Assembly: GCF_047345485.1 (NCBI RefSeq)
Contig: NZ_JBLFEN010000005.1
Location: 124,001-188,000, forward strand
Source: Jejuia sp047345485
GTDB taxonomy: Bacteria; Bacteroidota; Bacteroidia; Flavobacteriales; Flavobacteriaceae
DNA: 64,000 nt
Direction: 5' to 3'
Both the position numbers and the translations under genes were made by a program. Positions 16,242-27,500 of this stretch are shown here, piece after piece (position 1 is the stretch's first letter; each line of letters starts with the position of its first letter). The notes under the pieces were generated by a model. That model was not told the DNA's origin. It was given only the letters and a program-made list of their open reading frames with translations, and did not search any database.

Positions 16242-19200
16242 ATGAGACAAATGCTCTTTAAAATTCTAACACTCTTTTTTGTAGTGCATGTAGGCGCACA
16301 AAACATTGGAGTTAGTGGAATTGTAAATGACAATACCGGTTTTCCTATACCTGGTGTAAACGTAATTGTAAAAAATACTACCAAAGGTGCAGTAACAGAT
16401 TTTGATGGAGAATTTACAGTTTCAGATATTCCATCAGGATCTACATTAGTATTTAGTTATATAGGCTATATAACTAAAGAAGTTGTTGTAACATCTTCCG
16501 ATAAACTAACAATAGTAATGGAGGAAGATTTAGCCAAACTAGACGAAGTTGTTGTAATTGGTTATGGTGCTCAAAGAAAAAAGGAAATAACAGGTGCTGT
16601 AAGTGTTGTTTCTAGTGAAACCATTGAAGCACTTAAACCAACACGAATAGAACAAGCATTGCAAGGGCAAGTTGCTGGTGTTAACATAACGTCGCAGTCT
16701 GGTTCTCCAGGTGCTGGTGCAACTATAAGTATTCGTGGGGTTTCTACTAATGGTGATAGTAGACCATTAATTTTAGTAGACGGTAATGTTATTGAAGACT
16801 TAAGTGTTATTAACCCAAATGATATTGCAAGTGTAAATGTACTTAAAGATGCAACAGCTGGTATTTACGGTGTTCGTGCTGCAAATGGCGTTATTTTAAT
16901 TACTACAAAAACAGGTAGGAAAGAACAACCACTAGCTATAGAGTATGATATGTTTGTGGGTTTTCAAGAAACAACACGAAAAATACCAGTTTTAAATGCT
17001 ACTGAATATGGTGCTTTAGTTAATGAGGCTTTTGCTGCAGGAGGAGACACGCCACCTTTTACAGATTTATCACAATTAGGCGTTGGTACAGATTGGCAAG
17101 ATGAAGTATTTGAAAGCGCACCAATTTTTAACCATAGTATTACTTTTAAAGGTGGTAAAGAAAAATCTACTTATGCATTTAGTAGCTCTTTTATATCACA
17201 AGATGGTATTGTAGGTGGATCAAAATCTAACTTTACACGTTTTACACAACGTGCCAGTTATAATGTTGATCTATTAGAAAATTTTAAGTTTACATCAGGG
17301 TTATTCTTAACAAGATCTCGAAAAAGAAATTTAGTGGAGTCGGCTTTAGGTTCTGTTCTTTTTAACGCTTTAAATAATGCGCCTACGTTTTCCGTTAGAG
17401 ATTCCCAAGGTAATTTTACACTTGCAGAAGGTTTGGGTAACGAGGTTATAAACCCTATTGCACAAACACAAAATACTAATGATGTTACCAATATAATACG
17501 ATTAAGTGGTAATGCAGGTTTAGGTTATAATTTCTTAGATCATTTTACAGCACAGGCAAACATTCAATTTAATTACTCTGAAGTAGATGGCTATGTGTAT
17601 AGACCTATTCAAAATTATGGAAGCGGTAAAGTATTTAATGTAGATAGAAGCGAAGTAGCTGAATCACTTAATTACTTTAGAGATTATACCTTTGATGGAT
17701 TCATCAAGTATGAAAACACGTTTAACGAAGTACATAATGTAAAAGGACTTTTAGGTACATCTGTATTTAAAACCAAAGGGGTTTTTACAGGACGTAGAGG
17801 TTTAGGTGTTGATGTAAATACTCCAAACGTAGAGAACTCTCAACAAGTAGAAAATTTTAATATTGGTAGAGGTTTCGATCCTAGATTCGATTCGCGTTTA
17901 CTTTCATACTTTTCTAGATTACAATACGATTATAAAGGAAAATATTTGTTTTCTGCTGTAATTCGTCGTGATGGTTCTACAAAATTTGGTCCAGAGAATA
18001 GGTTTGGATATTTCCCTTCTGGTTCTATTGGTTGGGTAGCTTCAGATGAAGATTTTCTTTCAAATAGTAATGCTTTAAATTTCTTAAAGTTAAGAGCTTC
18101 CTATGGTGTTTTAGGTAATGATAGAATTAGAGATTTTGGATTCGTATCCTTACTAGATGGTGAAGGTGTGTATGTATTTGATAATACCAGAGCTTTCGGT
18201 TTAGCAACAGGTGCAGTCTCTAACCCAGAAATAAGATGGGAAAAACAAAAAACATTAAACGTAGGTGTTGATATGAGATTGTTTAATAATAAAGTTGATA
18301 TTACTGCCGACTATTTTCAAAAAAGAACTGAAGATTTATTAGTTGTGCCTCAGGTGTCTGGTTTATTAGGTATTGCTGCTCCAGGAGCATTGCCCCCAAC
18401 AGTAAATGCTGGTATTGTGGAAAATAAAGGTTTAGAATTTGCAATAGGTTATTCGGATAATATTTCAGAAGACTTAAAATTTAGTATAAGATATAATGTT
18501 ACTGCACTTCAAAACGAAGTACTATCGGTAAGCGGAGATGGTGATTTTATAGCAGGAGGATCATTTGGTATTGGTCAAGACCCACCAGCAAGAATGGAGG
18601 CCGGTTTCCCAATAGGTTACTTTAGAGGTTTTAGAACTAATGGTATATACCAAAACCAAAATGAAGTAAATAATAGTCCTACAATTAATGATAGAGTACA
18701 ACCAGGAGACTTAATATTTGTAGATACCGATGGTGATGGCGATATTGATGATGATGATAGGGTAAACCTTGGAGATCCTATACCAGATGCCACAATGGGT
18801 CTTAATATTTCTTTTGATTATAAGGGGTTTGATTTCGTGGCCTATGCATTTGCATCAGTAGGTAATGAAATAGTACGTAATTACGAAAGAAATCAAATAT
18901 TAACAAATAGACCAAGATACTTCTTAAACCGTTGGACAGGTGAAGGTTCTACAAACGTTGACCCTAGAGTAACAACGGGTGCAACTTCTAATGGGTTGTT
19001 TTCAGATTATTTTGTAGAAGATGGTTCTTTTATAAGGTTGCAAAACATTCAATTAGGTTACACCTTTGGAAATAAGTTTTTTGAAAACTCTAAAATTAGT
19101 AAGCTGCGTTTATACGTTACAGCAAACAATTTATTTACACTAACCAAATATAGAGGTTACGATCCTACAGCATCAAGTGGAGACCCGATAGGTGGTGGTA

Positions 19201-19262
19201 TCGATCAAGGATTTTATCCTAACCCAAAAACATTTTTATTCGGTTTAAATTTAAAATTATAA
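16242..19262 (+). CDS. susC: SusC/RagA-type TonB-dependent outer-membrane transporter
   Basis: This is the outer-membrane channel of the SusCD glycan importer; TonB energises uptake of oligosaccharides delivered by SusD. The 1006-residue protein has a signal peptide (residues 1-20) and an N-terminal carboxypeptidase-regulatory-like domain (about 22-100: GVSGIVNDNTGFPIPGVNV). Next comes the SusC signature LDEVVVIGYGAQRKKEITGA, a plug domain (about 115-225) with SIRGVSTNGDSRPLILVDG, and a large beta-barrel ending in the usual aromatic-poor leucine strand (FLFGLNLKL). The DTDGDGDIDDDDRVNLGDP calcium-like loop is typical of SusC. susD starts 12 bp downstream. The symbol names the family; substrate is inferred from neighbours. 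Confidence 0.93.
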   Translation: MRQMLFKILTLFFVVHVGAQNIGVSGIVNDNTGFPIPGVNVIVKNTTKGAVTDFDGEFTVSDIPSGSTLVFSYIGYITKEVVVTSSDKLTIVMEEDLAKLDEVVVIGYGAQRKKEITGAVSVVSSETIEALKPTRIEQALQGQVAGVNITSQSGSPGAGATISIRGVSTNGDSRPLILVDGNVIEDLSVINPNDIASVNVLKDATAGIYGVRAANGVILITTKTGRKEQPLAIEYDMFVGFQETTRKIPVLNATEYGALVNEAFAAGGDTPPFTDLSQLGVGTDWQDEVFESAPIFNHSITFKGGKEKSTYAFSSSFISQDGIVGGSKSNFTRFTQRASYNVDLLENFKFTSGLFLTRSRKRNLVESALGSVLFNALNNAPTFSVRDSQGNFTLAEGLGNEVINPIAQTQNTNDVTNIIRLSGNAGLGYNFLDHFTAQANIQFNYSEVDGYVYRPIQNYGSGKVFNVDRSEVAESLNYFRDYTFDGFIKYENTFNEVHNVKGLLGTSVFKTKGVFTGRRGLGVDVNTPNVENSQQVENFNIGRGFDPRFDSRLLSYFSRLQYDYKGKYLFSAVIRRDGSTKFGPENRFGYFPSGSIGWVASDEDFLSNSNALNFLKLRASYGVLGNDRIRDFGFVSLLDGEGVYVFDNTRAFGLATGAVSNPEIRWEKQKTLNVGVDMRLFNNKVDITADYFQKRTEDLLVVPQVSGLLGIAAPGALPPTVNAGIVENKGLEFAIGYSDNISEDLKFSIRYNVTALQNEVLSVSGDGDFIAGGSFGIGQDPPARMEAGFPIGYFRGFRTNGIYQNQNEVNNSPTINDRVQPGDLIFVDTDGDGDIDDDDRVNLGDPIPDATMGLNISFDYKGFDFVAYAFASVGNEIVRNYERNQILTNRPRYFLNRWTGEGSTNVDPRVTTGATSNGLFSDYFVEDGSFIRLQNIQLGYTFGNKFFENSKISKLRLYVTANNLFTLTKYRGYDPTASSGDPIGGGIDQGFYPNPKTFLFGLNLKL

Positions 19263-19274
19263 AAAAAGCTAGAT

Positions 19275-20732
19275 ATGAAAAATTTATATAACAAAAACAT
19301 ACTGCTTATACTACTGGCATTAGTATTGTCTTGTAGTGACGATTTTATTGATGTAGCATCGCAAGACGAAAATTCAGAAGAATTTTTTAATTCAGAAGCA
19401 GATTATCAAAATGCGCTTATTGGAGCTTATGATTTATTACAATCAACATACTTAAACGTTATGTTAGGCGAAATAGCCTCTGATAATACTCTGGCTGGTG
19501 GCGAGAGTGCTACTGATGTTCCTGGAATACAAGAGGTAGATGATATGATTCATACCCCTTTAAACGCTCAACTTCGTGACATTTGGAGTTGGATGTTTGC
19601 TGGTGTAAACAGAGCAAATTTTATTCTGGAATTTCAAGATAAAACAGATTTTACAGGAAAAGAACAAGTATTAGCGCAAGCAAGATTTTTAAGAGCGTAT
19701 TACTATTTTGAACTGGTAAAGTGGTTTGGCGATGTACCATTAGCGGTAGACAAACGCATCCAATTTGGAGAGCAGTTTTCATTAGATAGAACTCCAAAAG
19801 AACAGATATACGCACAAATGGAACAAGATTTAATTTTTGCAAGTGCAAATTTACCTTATGTGCAAAATGAAATCGGTCGTATTACCAAAGGTGCTGCACA
19901 AGCCCTTTTAGGTAAAGTGTATTTATACCAAGATAAATTTAGCGAATCGGCTACCGTGTTAGAAGATTTAATTAATAACGGCCCTCATGATTTATTAGTA
20001 GATTATAGCACTATGTTTGAAAATGATAACGAAAACAATATTGAATCTGTTTTCGAAGTTCAATATACAGATGAAGAAGGTGCTGGTTTTGGTTGTTTAC
20101 AATGTAGTGAAGGTAATGTAGCTGTTGGTTTTAATGGTATTAGAAATTATTCTGGTCCTGTTTTCGAATCAGGGTTTAGTTTTAATGTGCCCGTGCAAGA
20201 AGTTGTAGACGCTTTTGAAGATGGAGATATCAGATTAGACACAGCAATTCTTGATATTAATGTTTTTGCAGAGGCTAATGATGCTTCATTTTCTGTAGGG
20301 TTTGAGCATACAGGCTATTTCAACAGAAAATATATTGCCAGAGCAGGAGATTTAAATACTGGCGATGCCAATTTAACAAACCCTAATAATTACAGATCTA
20401 TACGTTTTGCTGATGTATTATTAATGGCAGCCGAAGCACTAAACAGAGGTGGCGTTAGTGACACAAGAGCATTAGCATATCTAAATAGAGTAAGAACTAG
20501 AGCAACACTTGATGCTTTAGATGTTACAGCTACAGAACTTACAAACGCTATTTATCAAGAAAGACGAGTAGAGCTTGTTGGTGAAGGACACCGTTTTTTC
20601 GATTTAGTAAGAACAGGAAGAGCTGCTCAAGAAATTGACGGTTTTGTTTCTGGTAAACACGAGATTTTCCCAATTCCATTAATCGAAATAGAATTAGCGG
20701 GAAATATATGGGAACAAAATCCAGGATATTAA
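19275..20732 (+). CDS. susD: SusD/RagB-type glycan-binding lipoprotein
   Basis: The 485-residue lipoprotein has its acylated cysteine at C20 (VLSC). Family landmarks are EEFFNSEADYQNALIGAYDL near the N-terminus, RAYYYFELVKWFGDVPL in the TPR region, FADVLLMAAEALNR, and the C-terminal YQERRVELVGEGHRFFDLVR followed by FPIPLIEIE. SusD caps the SusC barrel and presents bound oligosaccharides. It is placed 12 bp after susC and just before the surface glycan-binding protein, so the three are almost certainly one transcript. Confidence 0.95.
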   Translation: MKNLYNKNILLILLALVLSCSDDFIDVASQDENSEEFFNSEADYQNALIGAYDLLQSTYLNVMLGEIASDNTLAGGESATDVPGIQEVDDMIHTPLNAQLRDIWSWMFAGVNRANFILEFQDKTDFTGKEQVLAQARFLRAYYYFELVKWFGDVPLAVDKRIQFGEQFSLDRTPKEQIYAQMEQDLIFASANLPYVQNEIGRITKGAAQALLGKVYLYQDKFSESATVLEDLINNGPHDLLVDYSTMFENDNENNIESVFEVQYTDEEGAGFGCLQCSEGNVAVGFNGIRNYSGPVFESGFSFNVPVQEVVDAFEDGDIRLDTAILDINVFAEANDASFSVGFEHTGYFNRKYIARAGDLNTGDANLTNPNNYRSIRFADVLLMAAEALNRGGVSDTRALAYLNRVRTRATLDALDVTATELTNAIYQERRVELVGEGHRFFDLVRTGRAAQEIDGFVSGKHEIFPIPLIEIELAGNIWEQNPGY

Positions 20733-20743
20733 AAAAAACAAAT

Positions 20744-22756
20744 ATGAAAACATTAAAGTATTTAACAAGTTTAGCTTTGGTATGCTTATTTATAAGTTGT
20801 GCCGAAGATAATAACGATTTAAGTTTTATTGAAGAAGTTGTGGCGCCTAGTAACATAACAGCCCAATTTCAAATAACACAAGATAATTCTGGTTTGGTTA
20901 CCATAACTCCTAACGCAGAAGGTGCAGTATCTTATAATATTACTCCAGGAGATGGAAGCGATGTTGTAAGTGTATTACAAGGAGAGAATTTTGATAATAT
21001 TTATACTGAAGGTACTTATACTGTACAAATTGAAGCTACAGGGATTACAGGTCTTAAAACAATAGCAAGCCAAGATTTAACAGTGTCTTTTAAAGCACCT
21101 GAAAATTTAGAGATCTCAGCGGATATTGATGCATCAAATCCGTTTATTATAAATGTATCTGCTACAGCAGATTTTGCAACCTCGTATTTGGTGTATTTTG
21201 ATACAGCAAATGCAGATGAAGAGCCTACAGCTTTAGCATCAGGAGAAACAGTAAGTTTTGAATATCCAAGCGTTGGCGATTACACCATTAGAGTAGTAGC
21301 CTTAAGTGGTGGTGCTGAAACTTCCGAAGTAACACAAGACGTAAGTATAACTTCACCAACAGAACTTCCAATAGATTTTGAGGCGTTTGATGCTAACACA
21401 TTTCAAGGCTTTGGTGGTGCTAGTAATGCCGTAATTGATAATCCTGATACAAATGGAAACTTGTCTAGTAAAGTTGGGCAAATTATTAAAGGTGCGGGAG
21501 AAACATGGGCTGGTAACGTTATAACATTATCATCTCCAATAGATTTTTCTACAAAGAAAGCCATGACTATGGATGTATGGTCTCCAAGAGCTGGCGGGAA
21601 AATGATTTTAAAAATTGAAAATCTTGATGATGGAAATATTTTTTATGAAAATGAAGTAACCTTAACAGGTAATAGCGCTTGGGAACAAGCTACATTCGAT
21701 TTAAGCGGTATTGATACATCAAATACATATCAAAAAGTGGTTGTATTCTTCGACTTTGGAACTATGGGTGATGGTAGTGCAGATTGGACGTTTTACATTG
21801 ATAACATAAAACAAGATGTTATAGCAGCAGGACCTAGTGTAACACCATTAACTTTTGAAACACCTTACGCTTTAAGTTCTTTTGATGGTGGAGATATTTC
21901 TGTTGTTGCCAATCCTGACACAAACGGAAACGCATCAAATACGGTATTACAGATGGTAAAAAATGCTGGACAAGTTTGGGCAGGTTCTAAAATTACAATT
22001 GATGAACCATTTGTTTTGGGCAACTCTGAAACTATAACAGTTAAAGTTTGGTCTCCAAGGGCGGGCTTAAATGTATTAATGAAATTTGAAGATGCAGTAC
22101 CATGGCCAGATGTGTCTGCAACTGCTGAAATTACAGCAACCACTACAGTTGCAAATGCTTGGGAAGAATTAACCTTTACGTTTCCATCGATAGACACATC
22201 TATAGATTGGTTCAATATGGTACTTATTATGGATAATGGAACAGAGGGTGATGGATCTGAAAACTTCACTATTTATTTAGATGATTTTTCAACGACACCA
22301 ACCTTAGATTTCGAACCAAATTTTGAATTAAGTTCATTTGATGGTGGTGCTATTTCGGTAATAGCAAACCCTGACACTAATGGAAATCCATCAAGTATGG
22401 TTGTTGAAATGGTAAAAAATGCTGGACAAGTATGGGCGGGTTCTAAAATTACAGTTCAAGAGCCATTTGCTTTAGCAAGCGGGTCTAGAGTAACTGCTAA
22501 AGTTTGGTCTCCAAGAGCCGGTTTAAATCTATTAATGAAATTTGAAGACGCTGTACCATGGCCAGATGTATCAGCAACAGCAGAAATTACCGCCACTACT
22601 ACAGTTGCAAATGCTTGGGAAGAATTAACTTTTGATTTTCCAGCAGTTGATGCCGCTATAGAATGGTATAACCTTGTGCTTATTATGGATAATGGAACAG
22701 AGGGTGATGGATCAGCAAATTATACGATTTATATCGATGATATTGATATCAACTAA
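20744..22756 (+). CDS. Surface glycan-binding lipoprotein with two PKD-like domains and three CBM-like modules
   Basis: A longer frame from 20708 overlaps susD, but ATG 20744 begins directly at a lipoprotein signal (acylated C19, FISC), giving 670 residues. Two PKD-like beta domains cover about 28-205. Three tandem modules follow at about 209, 368 and 520, each of about 150 residues, opening with (P/L)xxFE and containing NPDTNGN, VWAGSKI and KVWSPRAG. Modules 2 and 3 are nearly identical over long stretches (KFEDAVPWPDVSATAEITAT), implying a recent duplication. Each ends with an acidic IYxDD. In marine Bacteroidota such proteins sit third in laminarin loci and bind beta-1,3-glucan; that role is inferred here. 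The same module occurs twice in the protein at 37844. Confidence 0.8.
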   Translation: MKTLKYLTSLALVCLFISCAEDNNDLSFIEEVVAPSNITAQFQITQDNSGLVTITPNAEGAVSYNITPGDGSDVVSVLQGENFDNIYTEGTYTVQIEATGITGLKTIASQDLTVSFKAPENLEISADIDASNPFIINVSATADFATSYLVYFDTANADEEPTALASGETVSFEYPSVGDYTIRVVALSGGAETSEVTQDVSITSPTELPIDFEAFDANTFQGFGGASNAVIDNPDTNGNLSSKVGQIIKGAGETWAGNVITLSSPIDFSTKKAMTMDVWSPRAGGKMILKIENLDDGNIFYENEVTLTGNSAWEQATFDLSGIDTSNTYQKVVVFFDFGTMGDGSADWTFYIDNIKQDVIAAGPSVTPLTFETPYALSSFDGGDISVVANPDTNGNASNTVLQMVKNAGQVWAGSKITIDEPFVLGNSETITVKVWSPRAGLNVLMKFEDAVPWPDVSATAEITATTTVANAWEELTFTFPSIDTSIDWFNMVLIMDNGTEGDGSENFTIYLDDFSTTPTLDFEPNFELSSFDGGAISVIANPDTNGNPSSMVVEMVKNAGQVWAGSKITVQEPFALASGSRVTAKVWSPRAGLNLLMKFEDAVPWPDVSATAEITATTTVANAWEELTFDFPAVDAAIEWYNLVLIMDNGTEGDGSANYTIYIDDIDIN

Positions 22757-22783
22757 GAGTCAAAAAATTATAAAACATACGTC

Positions 22784-24424
22784 ATGAAAAAATTAAAATA
22801 TTATTTAGGAGTTTTTGTAATGATGGCTATGATATTAAATAGCTGTCAAGAAGAAGATTTCGAATTAGGTGAAATTGTTGCACCTACTAATATAAATATA
22901 ACAACTACTTATATAGATGATGGCGCAGTTTCTGCTGCACCTGGTTTAGGTAGCGGTTTGGTAAATTTTTCTGCATCTGCAGACAATGCCACATCGTTTC
23001 AATTTATAATTCAAGAACAAAATAAACTGCAACAATCTGGAATTGTACCTCATAACTTTACCGAATTAGGTATGAATACCTACCAAGTTACAGTTATAGC
23101 ATTTGGTACAGGAGGCGCGTCCTCTAGTCAAACCATAGAGGTTGAGGTATTAGCGCTTTACGAACCACCTGCAGATTTACTAGAGATGCTTCATGGTGGT
23201 AGTGAGAAAACTTGGAGAATTAAAGCAGAAGCTAAACCGCATTTTGGTTTAGGACCTCCAGGTGGATTTATTCCAGGTGAGTGGTTTTCTGCAGAACCTT
23301 TTGATAAGGCTACCGTTGGTATGTACGATGATAGATATGTATTTAATGCAGACGGTACGTTTACGCACATTACTGATAATACGAATGATGATCCAACTAC
23401 AGACCCAACTGGAACTGTATTTGGTAGAATTAATCTAATTGATGAGTTAGGTGGCTCTGGAGGCACGATAAATGGCGCCGATGTAGAGAATCTTCCGTTT
23501 AATGATTATACAGAGCAATGGTCGTTAACCGCACCAAATGATGTAGAAACACTTAATTTGTCAGGTATAGGATTTTTAGGCTATTATACAGGAGGAAATC
23601 ATCAATATGAAATTTTTGAACGCTCTGCTGATGAGATGATTGTTAGAACAACAGACGGCAATGGAGAATTTGATTGGTGGTTTACATTAACCACTTTAGA
23701 AGAAGGTGCTAGCGCTAGTGTTGATTTTGAAACTGCATTTACCAACTTAGTTTGGGAAGACGAGTTTGATGTTGATGGCGCACCAGACCCAGCTAGTTGG
23801 ACCTACGATTTAGGAACAGGAACAAACGGTTGGGGTAATAACGAAGTACAAAGTTATACCAGTAATGCTGAAAATGTTATTGTTGAAGGAGGCATGCTTA
23901 AAATTACAGCAAAGGCTGATGGTAATGGTGGTTATACCTCTGCAAGAGTAAAATCTCAAGGCTTAAAAGAGTTTACTTATGGAAGAATTGATGTAAGAGC
24001 TAAATTACCTACTGCACAAGGCACATGGCCTGCTATTTGGATGTTAGGCGCTAACTTTCCAACAGTTGGGTGGCCACAATCTGGAGAAATGGATATTATG
24101 GAGCAAACAGGGGCAGACAAAAATACTGTATTAGGCACTGTACATTGGTTTGATAATGGTACAGCTAGTTTTGGTGAGACAACACCTGTAACTGATATTG
24201 GGAATGAGTTTCATGTCTATTCTATAGATTGGTCTTCTGATAAAATTTACATCTTGTTAGATAATGTACCATATTTTGAATTAGCTAATAATGATACACT
24301 ACCATTTAACTCAGATTTTTTCTTCATACTTAATATAGCTATGGGAGGAACTTTAGGAGGAGATATAGACTCTGCATTTACTGAGGATACTATGGAGATA
24401 GATTATATTAAAGTATATCAATAA
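22784..24424 (+). CDS. GH16 endo-beta-1,3-glucanase (laminarinase) lipoprotein
   Basis: The 546-residue lipoprotein has its acylated cysteine at C21 (LNSC). A PKD-like domain at about 30-115 resembles the first domain of the preceding protein. A middle region (about 120-310) includes GSEKTWRIKAEAKPHFG and YVFNADGTFTHI and is not assigned. The GH16 catalytic domain covers about 318-546: LVWEDEFDVDGAPDPASW, NNEVQSYTS and the catalytic GEMDIMEQTG, with E435 as nucleophile, D437 and E440 as acid/base. The E-x-D-x-x-E spacing with methionine marks the laminarinase-type subgroup. It would cut laminarin at the cell surface. A terminator follows at 24442-24477, ending the susC-GH16 transcript. Confidence 0.92.
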   Translation: MKKLKYYLGVFVMMAMILNSCQEEDFELGEIVAPTNINITTTYIDDGAVSAAPGLGSGLVNFSASADNATSFQFIIQEQNKLQQSGIVPHNFTELGMNTYQVTVIAFGTGGASSSQTIEVEVLALYEPPADLLEMLHGGSEKTWRIKAEAKPHFGLGPPGGFIPGEWFSAEPFDKATVGMYDDRYVFNADGTFTHITDNTNDDPTTDPTGTVFGRINLIDELGGSGGTINGADVENLPFNDYTEQWSLTAPNDVETLNLSGIGFLGYYTGGNHQYEIFERSADEMIVRTTDGNGEFDWWFTLTTLEEGASASVDFETAFTNLVWEDEFDVDGAPDPASWTYDLGTGTNGWGNNEVQSYTSNAENVIVEGGMLKITAKADGNGGYTSARVKSQGLKEFTYGRIDVRAKLPTAQGTWPAIWMLGANFPTVGWPQSGEMDIMEQTGADKNTVLGTVHWFDNGTASFGETTPVTDIGNEFHVYSIDWSSDKIYILLDNVPYFELANNDTLPFNSDFFFILNIAMGGTLGGDIDSAFTEDTMEIDYIKVYQ

Positions 24425-24441
24425 ACATAAAACTAATTAGT

Positions 24442-24477
24442 AAAAAGGTCGGTTACACTCTCACACCGGCCTTTTTT
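24442..24477 (+). terminator. Rho-independent terminator after the GH16 gene
   Basis: The stem AAAAAGGTCGG pairs with CCGGCCTTTTTT around a loop TTACACTCTCACA (one G-T pair near the loop), 18 bp after the GH16 stop. It separates the susCD-SGBP-GH16 genes from the phosphorylase-led group. Confidence 0.85.
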
Positions 24478-24547
24478 ATCAGCACAAAAACTCATGTTAG
24501 TCATGGTAAATGTTTTGAGGGAAATTTTAAGCAATAATTAATTATAG

Positions 24548-27500
24548 ATGAATTCTAATATTTTGGTTGGAGAACGAGAAACAACAATAACCGATACAAC
24601 TAGTGTTAATAGTACATTAGTTCACATTGATAATGAGGCGTATTTTAAAATATCTAATAGTGATAAGATGCGGTCCTTTTTCATGAGCATCGTATCAGAT
24701 TCTAATCATTGGCTATTCATTTCAAGCAATGGCGGTTTAACAGCAGGACGAAAAAATGCAGAATACGCTCTGTTTCCATATTATACAGATGATAAAATTA
24801 CCGAATTAGCCGATATTACTGGAAGTAAAACTATTTTTCAAATTAAAGTTAATGGTAAAACACGTATATGGGAACCTTTTTCAATACGACAAATGGGTGT
24901 TTGGGACACTAAAACAAACCTTTATAAAAACATATATGGTAATAAAATTATTTTTGAGGAAATAAATTTAGACTTAGGTGTAACTTTTAGATATGCTTGG
25001 AATTCTAGTAATGAATTTGGTTTTGTTAAAAAATCTACATTAATAAATACTACTGAGACAAAAATTGATATTACAGTTTTAGACGGTTTACAAAATATTA
25101 TTCCTAATGGAGTATCATCAGATTTACAAGCCACACGTAGTAATTTAGTTGATGCTTATAAGAGAAGTGAGATTAAGCCAGAAACAGGTTTAGGTGTGTA
25201 TGCACTAAGCGCTATAATAGTTGATAAAGCAGAGCCTAGTGAGGCTTTAAAAGCAAATACAGTTTGGTCTTATGGTCTAGAAAACCCCACATACCTAGCA
25301 TCTTCATTGCAGTTAGATAATTTTAGAAGAGGCGAGAAAATAACTACTGAAACTGATATTAAAGCAGAAAAGGGTGCTTATTTTGCATCTTCTAATTTAG
25401 TGTTACAGCCAAATGCAGAGACCCAATGGCTATTTGTTGCTAATGTAAATCAATCTATTGCTGATGTTGTTAAAACTTCAGAATTTATTAAAAGTGATGA
25501 TGCCGTAAAATATCGTATTCAGAAGGATATTGATTTGGGCACTCAAAATTTAATTAATCTTACAGGTAATGCAGATGGCTTGCAGCTTACAGCAGACCAC
25601 AAGATAAATACAAGACACTTTTCAAACACGTTATTCAACATTATGCGTGGTGGTATTTTTGATGATGATTATACCATTGAAAAAAGTGATTTCGTAAACT
25701 ATTTGGGTAAAGCAAATAAACACGTATATAATGCAAAACAAGGTGTTTTAAACGAGCTGCCTGATACATTCAATCTAAGTCATTTAAAAAAATTAGCGCA
25801 AAGTGATAATGATGCAAATTTTAAACGTCTGTGTTTTGAATATTTACCATTAAAATTTAGTAGAAGACATGGCGACCCAAGTAGGCCTTGGAACAAGTTT
25901 TCTATTAATACTAAAAGTGAAATAGACGGCTCTAAAATATTAGATTATCAAGGTAATTGGCGTGATATTTTCCAAAATTGGGAAGCCTTAGCACATTCGT
26001 ACCCAGAATTTATTGAGGGTATGATTCACAAGTTTTTAAACGCTACAACTTTTGAAGGCTACAACCCCTACCGTGTAACCAAAGATGGTTTTGATTGGGA
26101 GATTATTGAAGAAAATGACCCATGGTCTTACATTGGGTATTGGGGCGATCATCAAATTATATATCTCTTAAAGTTTTTAGAGTTTATTGAAAACTACTAC
26201 CCAAATACTTTAGAGCGACACTTTACAGAAGATCTTTTTGTATACGCCAACGTACCATATAAGATTAAAAGTTATAACGATACGTTAAAAAACCCAAAAG
26301 ATACTATTGATTTTGATTCTAAACTGGATGAAGAAATTAATAAAAGACGTAGCGCTTTAGGTGCTGATGGTGCTTTGGTAACCGATAAGGATGATAGTAT
26401 TTACAAAGTTAATTTTATAGAAAAAATACTAGCTACAGTATTATCAAAAGTATCTAATTTTATTCCAGAAGGTGGCATTTGGTTAAACACGCAACGCCCA
26501 GAATGGAATGATGCCAATAACGCACTTGTGGGTAATGGAGTATCTATGGTAACACTATATTACCTCTACAGGTTTTTGAATTTCTTCGAAAAATTAGTAG
26601 CAAAATCTAGTGTGCAGCAGGTTAAAATATCAAAAGAGTTAGCTTTGTTTTTTAATGATATTAACCAAACATTGCAAGCAAATGCAGGGAAACTTTCAGG
26701 AAAAATATCTGATACTGATAGAAAAACAATACTTGATGGTTTAGGAAAAGCAGGCAGTAATTATAGAGAAACCATTTATAACAACAGTTTTTCAAATATT
26801 AAAACTGAGGTGAGTTTAGATACTATCTCTGGTTTTATAGAAGTTGCAAAATCATTTTTAGAACATAGTATGGATGCCAATAAGCGTGATGATAACTTGT
26901 ATCATGCCTATAATTTAATGACGGTAAAAAATGATGATGAGGTATCAATATCTTATCTCTCAGAAATGTTAGAAGGGCAAGTAGCAGTTTTAAGTTCTGG
27001 ATACCTCTCTCCTATCCAAGCACTTAGTTTGTTAGACGGTCTAAAAAACAGTGCCTTGTTTAGAGACGATCAGTACAGTTATATGTTGTATCCAAATAAA
27101 AAGCTGCCACAATTTGACGAAAAGAACAATATTTCAGCAGATAAAATTGAGCAATCAGAGTTATTACAAAAATTGGTAACTCATGGAAACCGACAAATAA
27201 TTGAACAAGATGTATTAGGTAATTATCATTTTAATGGCAATTTTAATAATGCAAATAGTTTAAAAGAAGCACTAAACAATTTGGATGATAGTTATGCCGA
27301 TTTAGTAAAATCTGATGAAACACTACTGCTAAAAATTTTCGAGGAAATTTTTGATCATAAGTCTTTTACAGGACGTTCAGGAACGTTTTTTGGTTACGAA
27401 GGTTTAGGCTCTATTTACTGGCACATGGTATCTAAACTACTATTGGCGGTTCAAGAAAACTGTTTGTTGGCAATTAATAATAACGAAGAAGACGCTTTAA

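Noticed and set aside
20708..20743. Start of the surface glycan-binding protein at 20708
   Set aside because: It overlaps susD by 25 bp and precedes the lipoprotein signal; ATG 20744 fits the lipobox.
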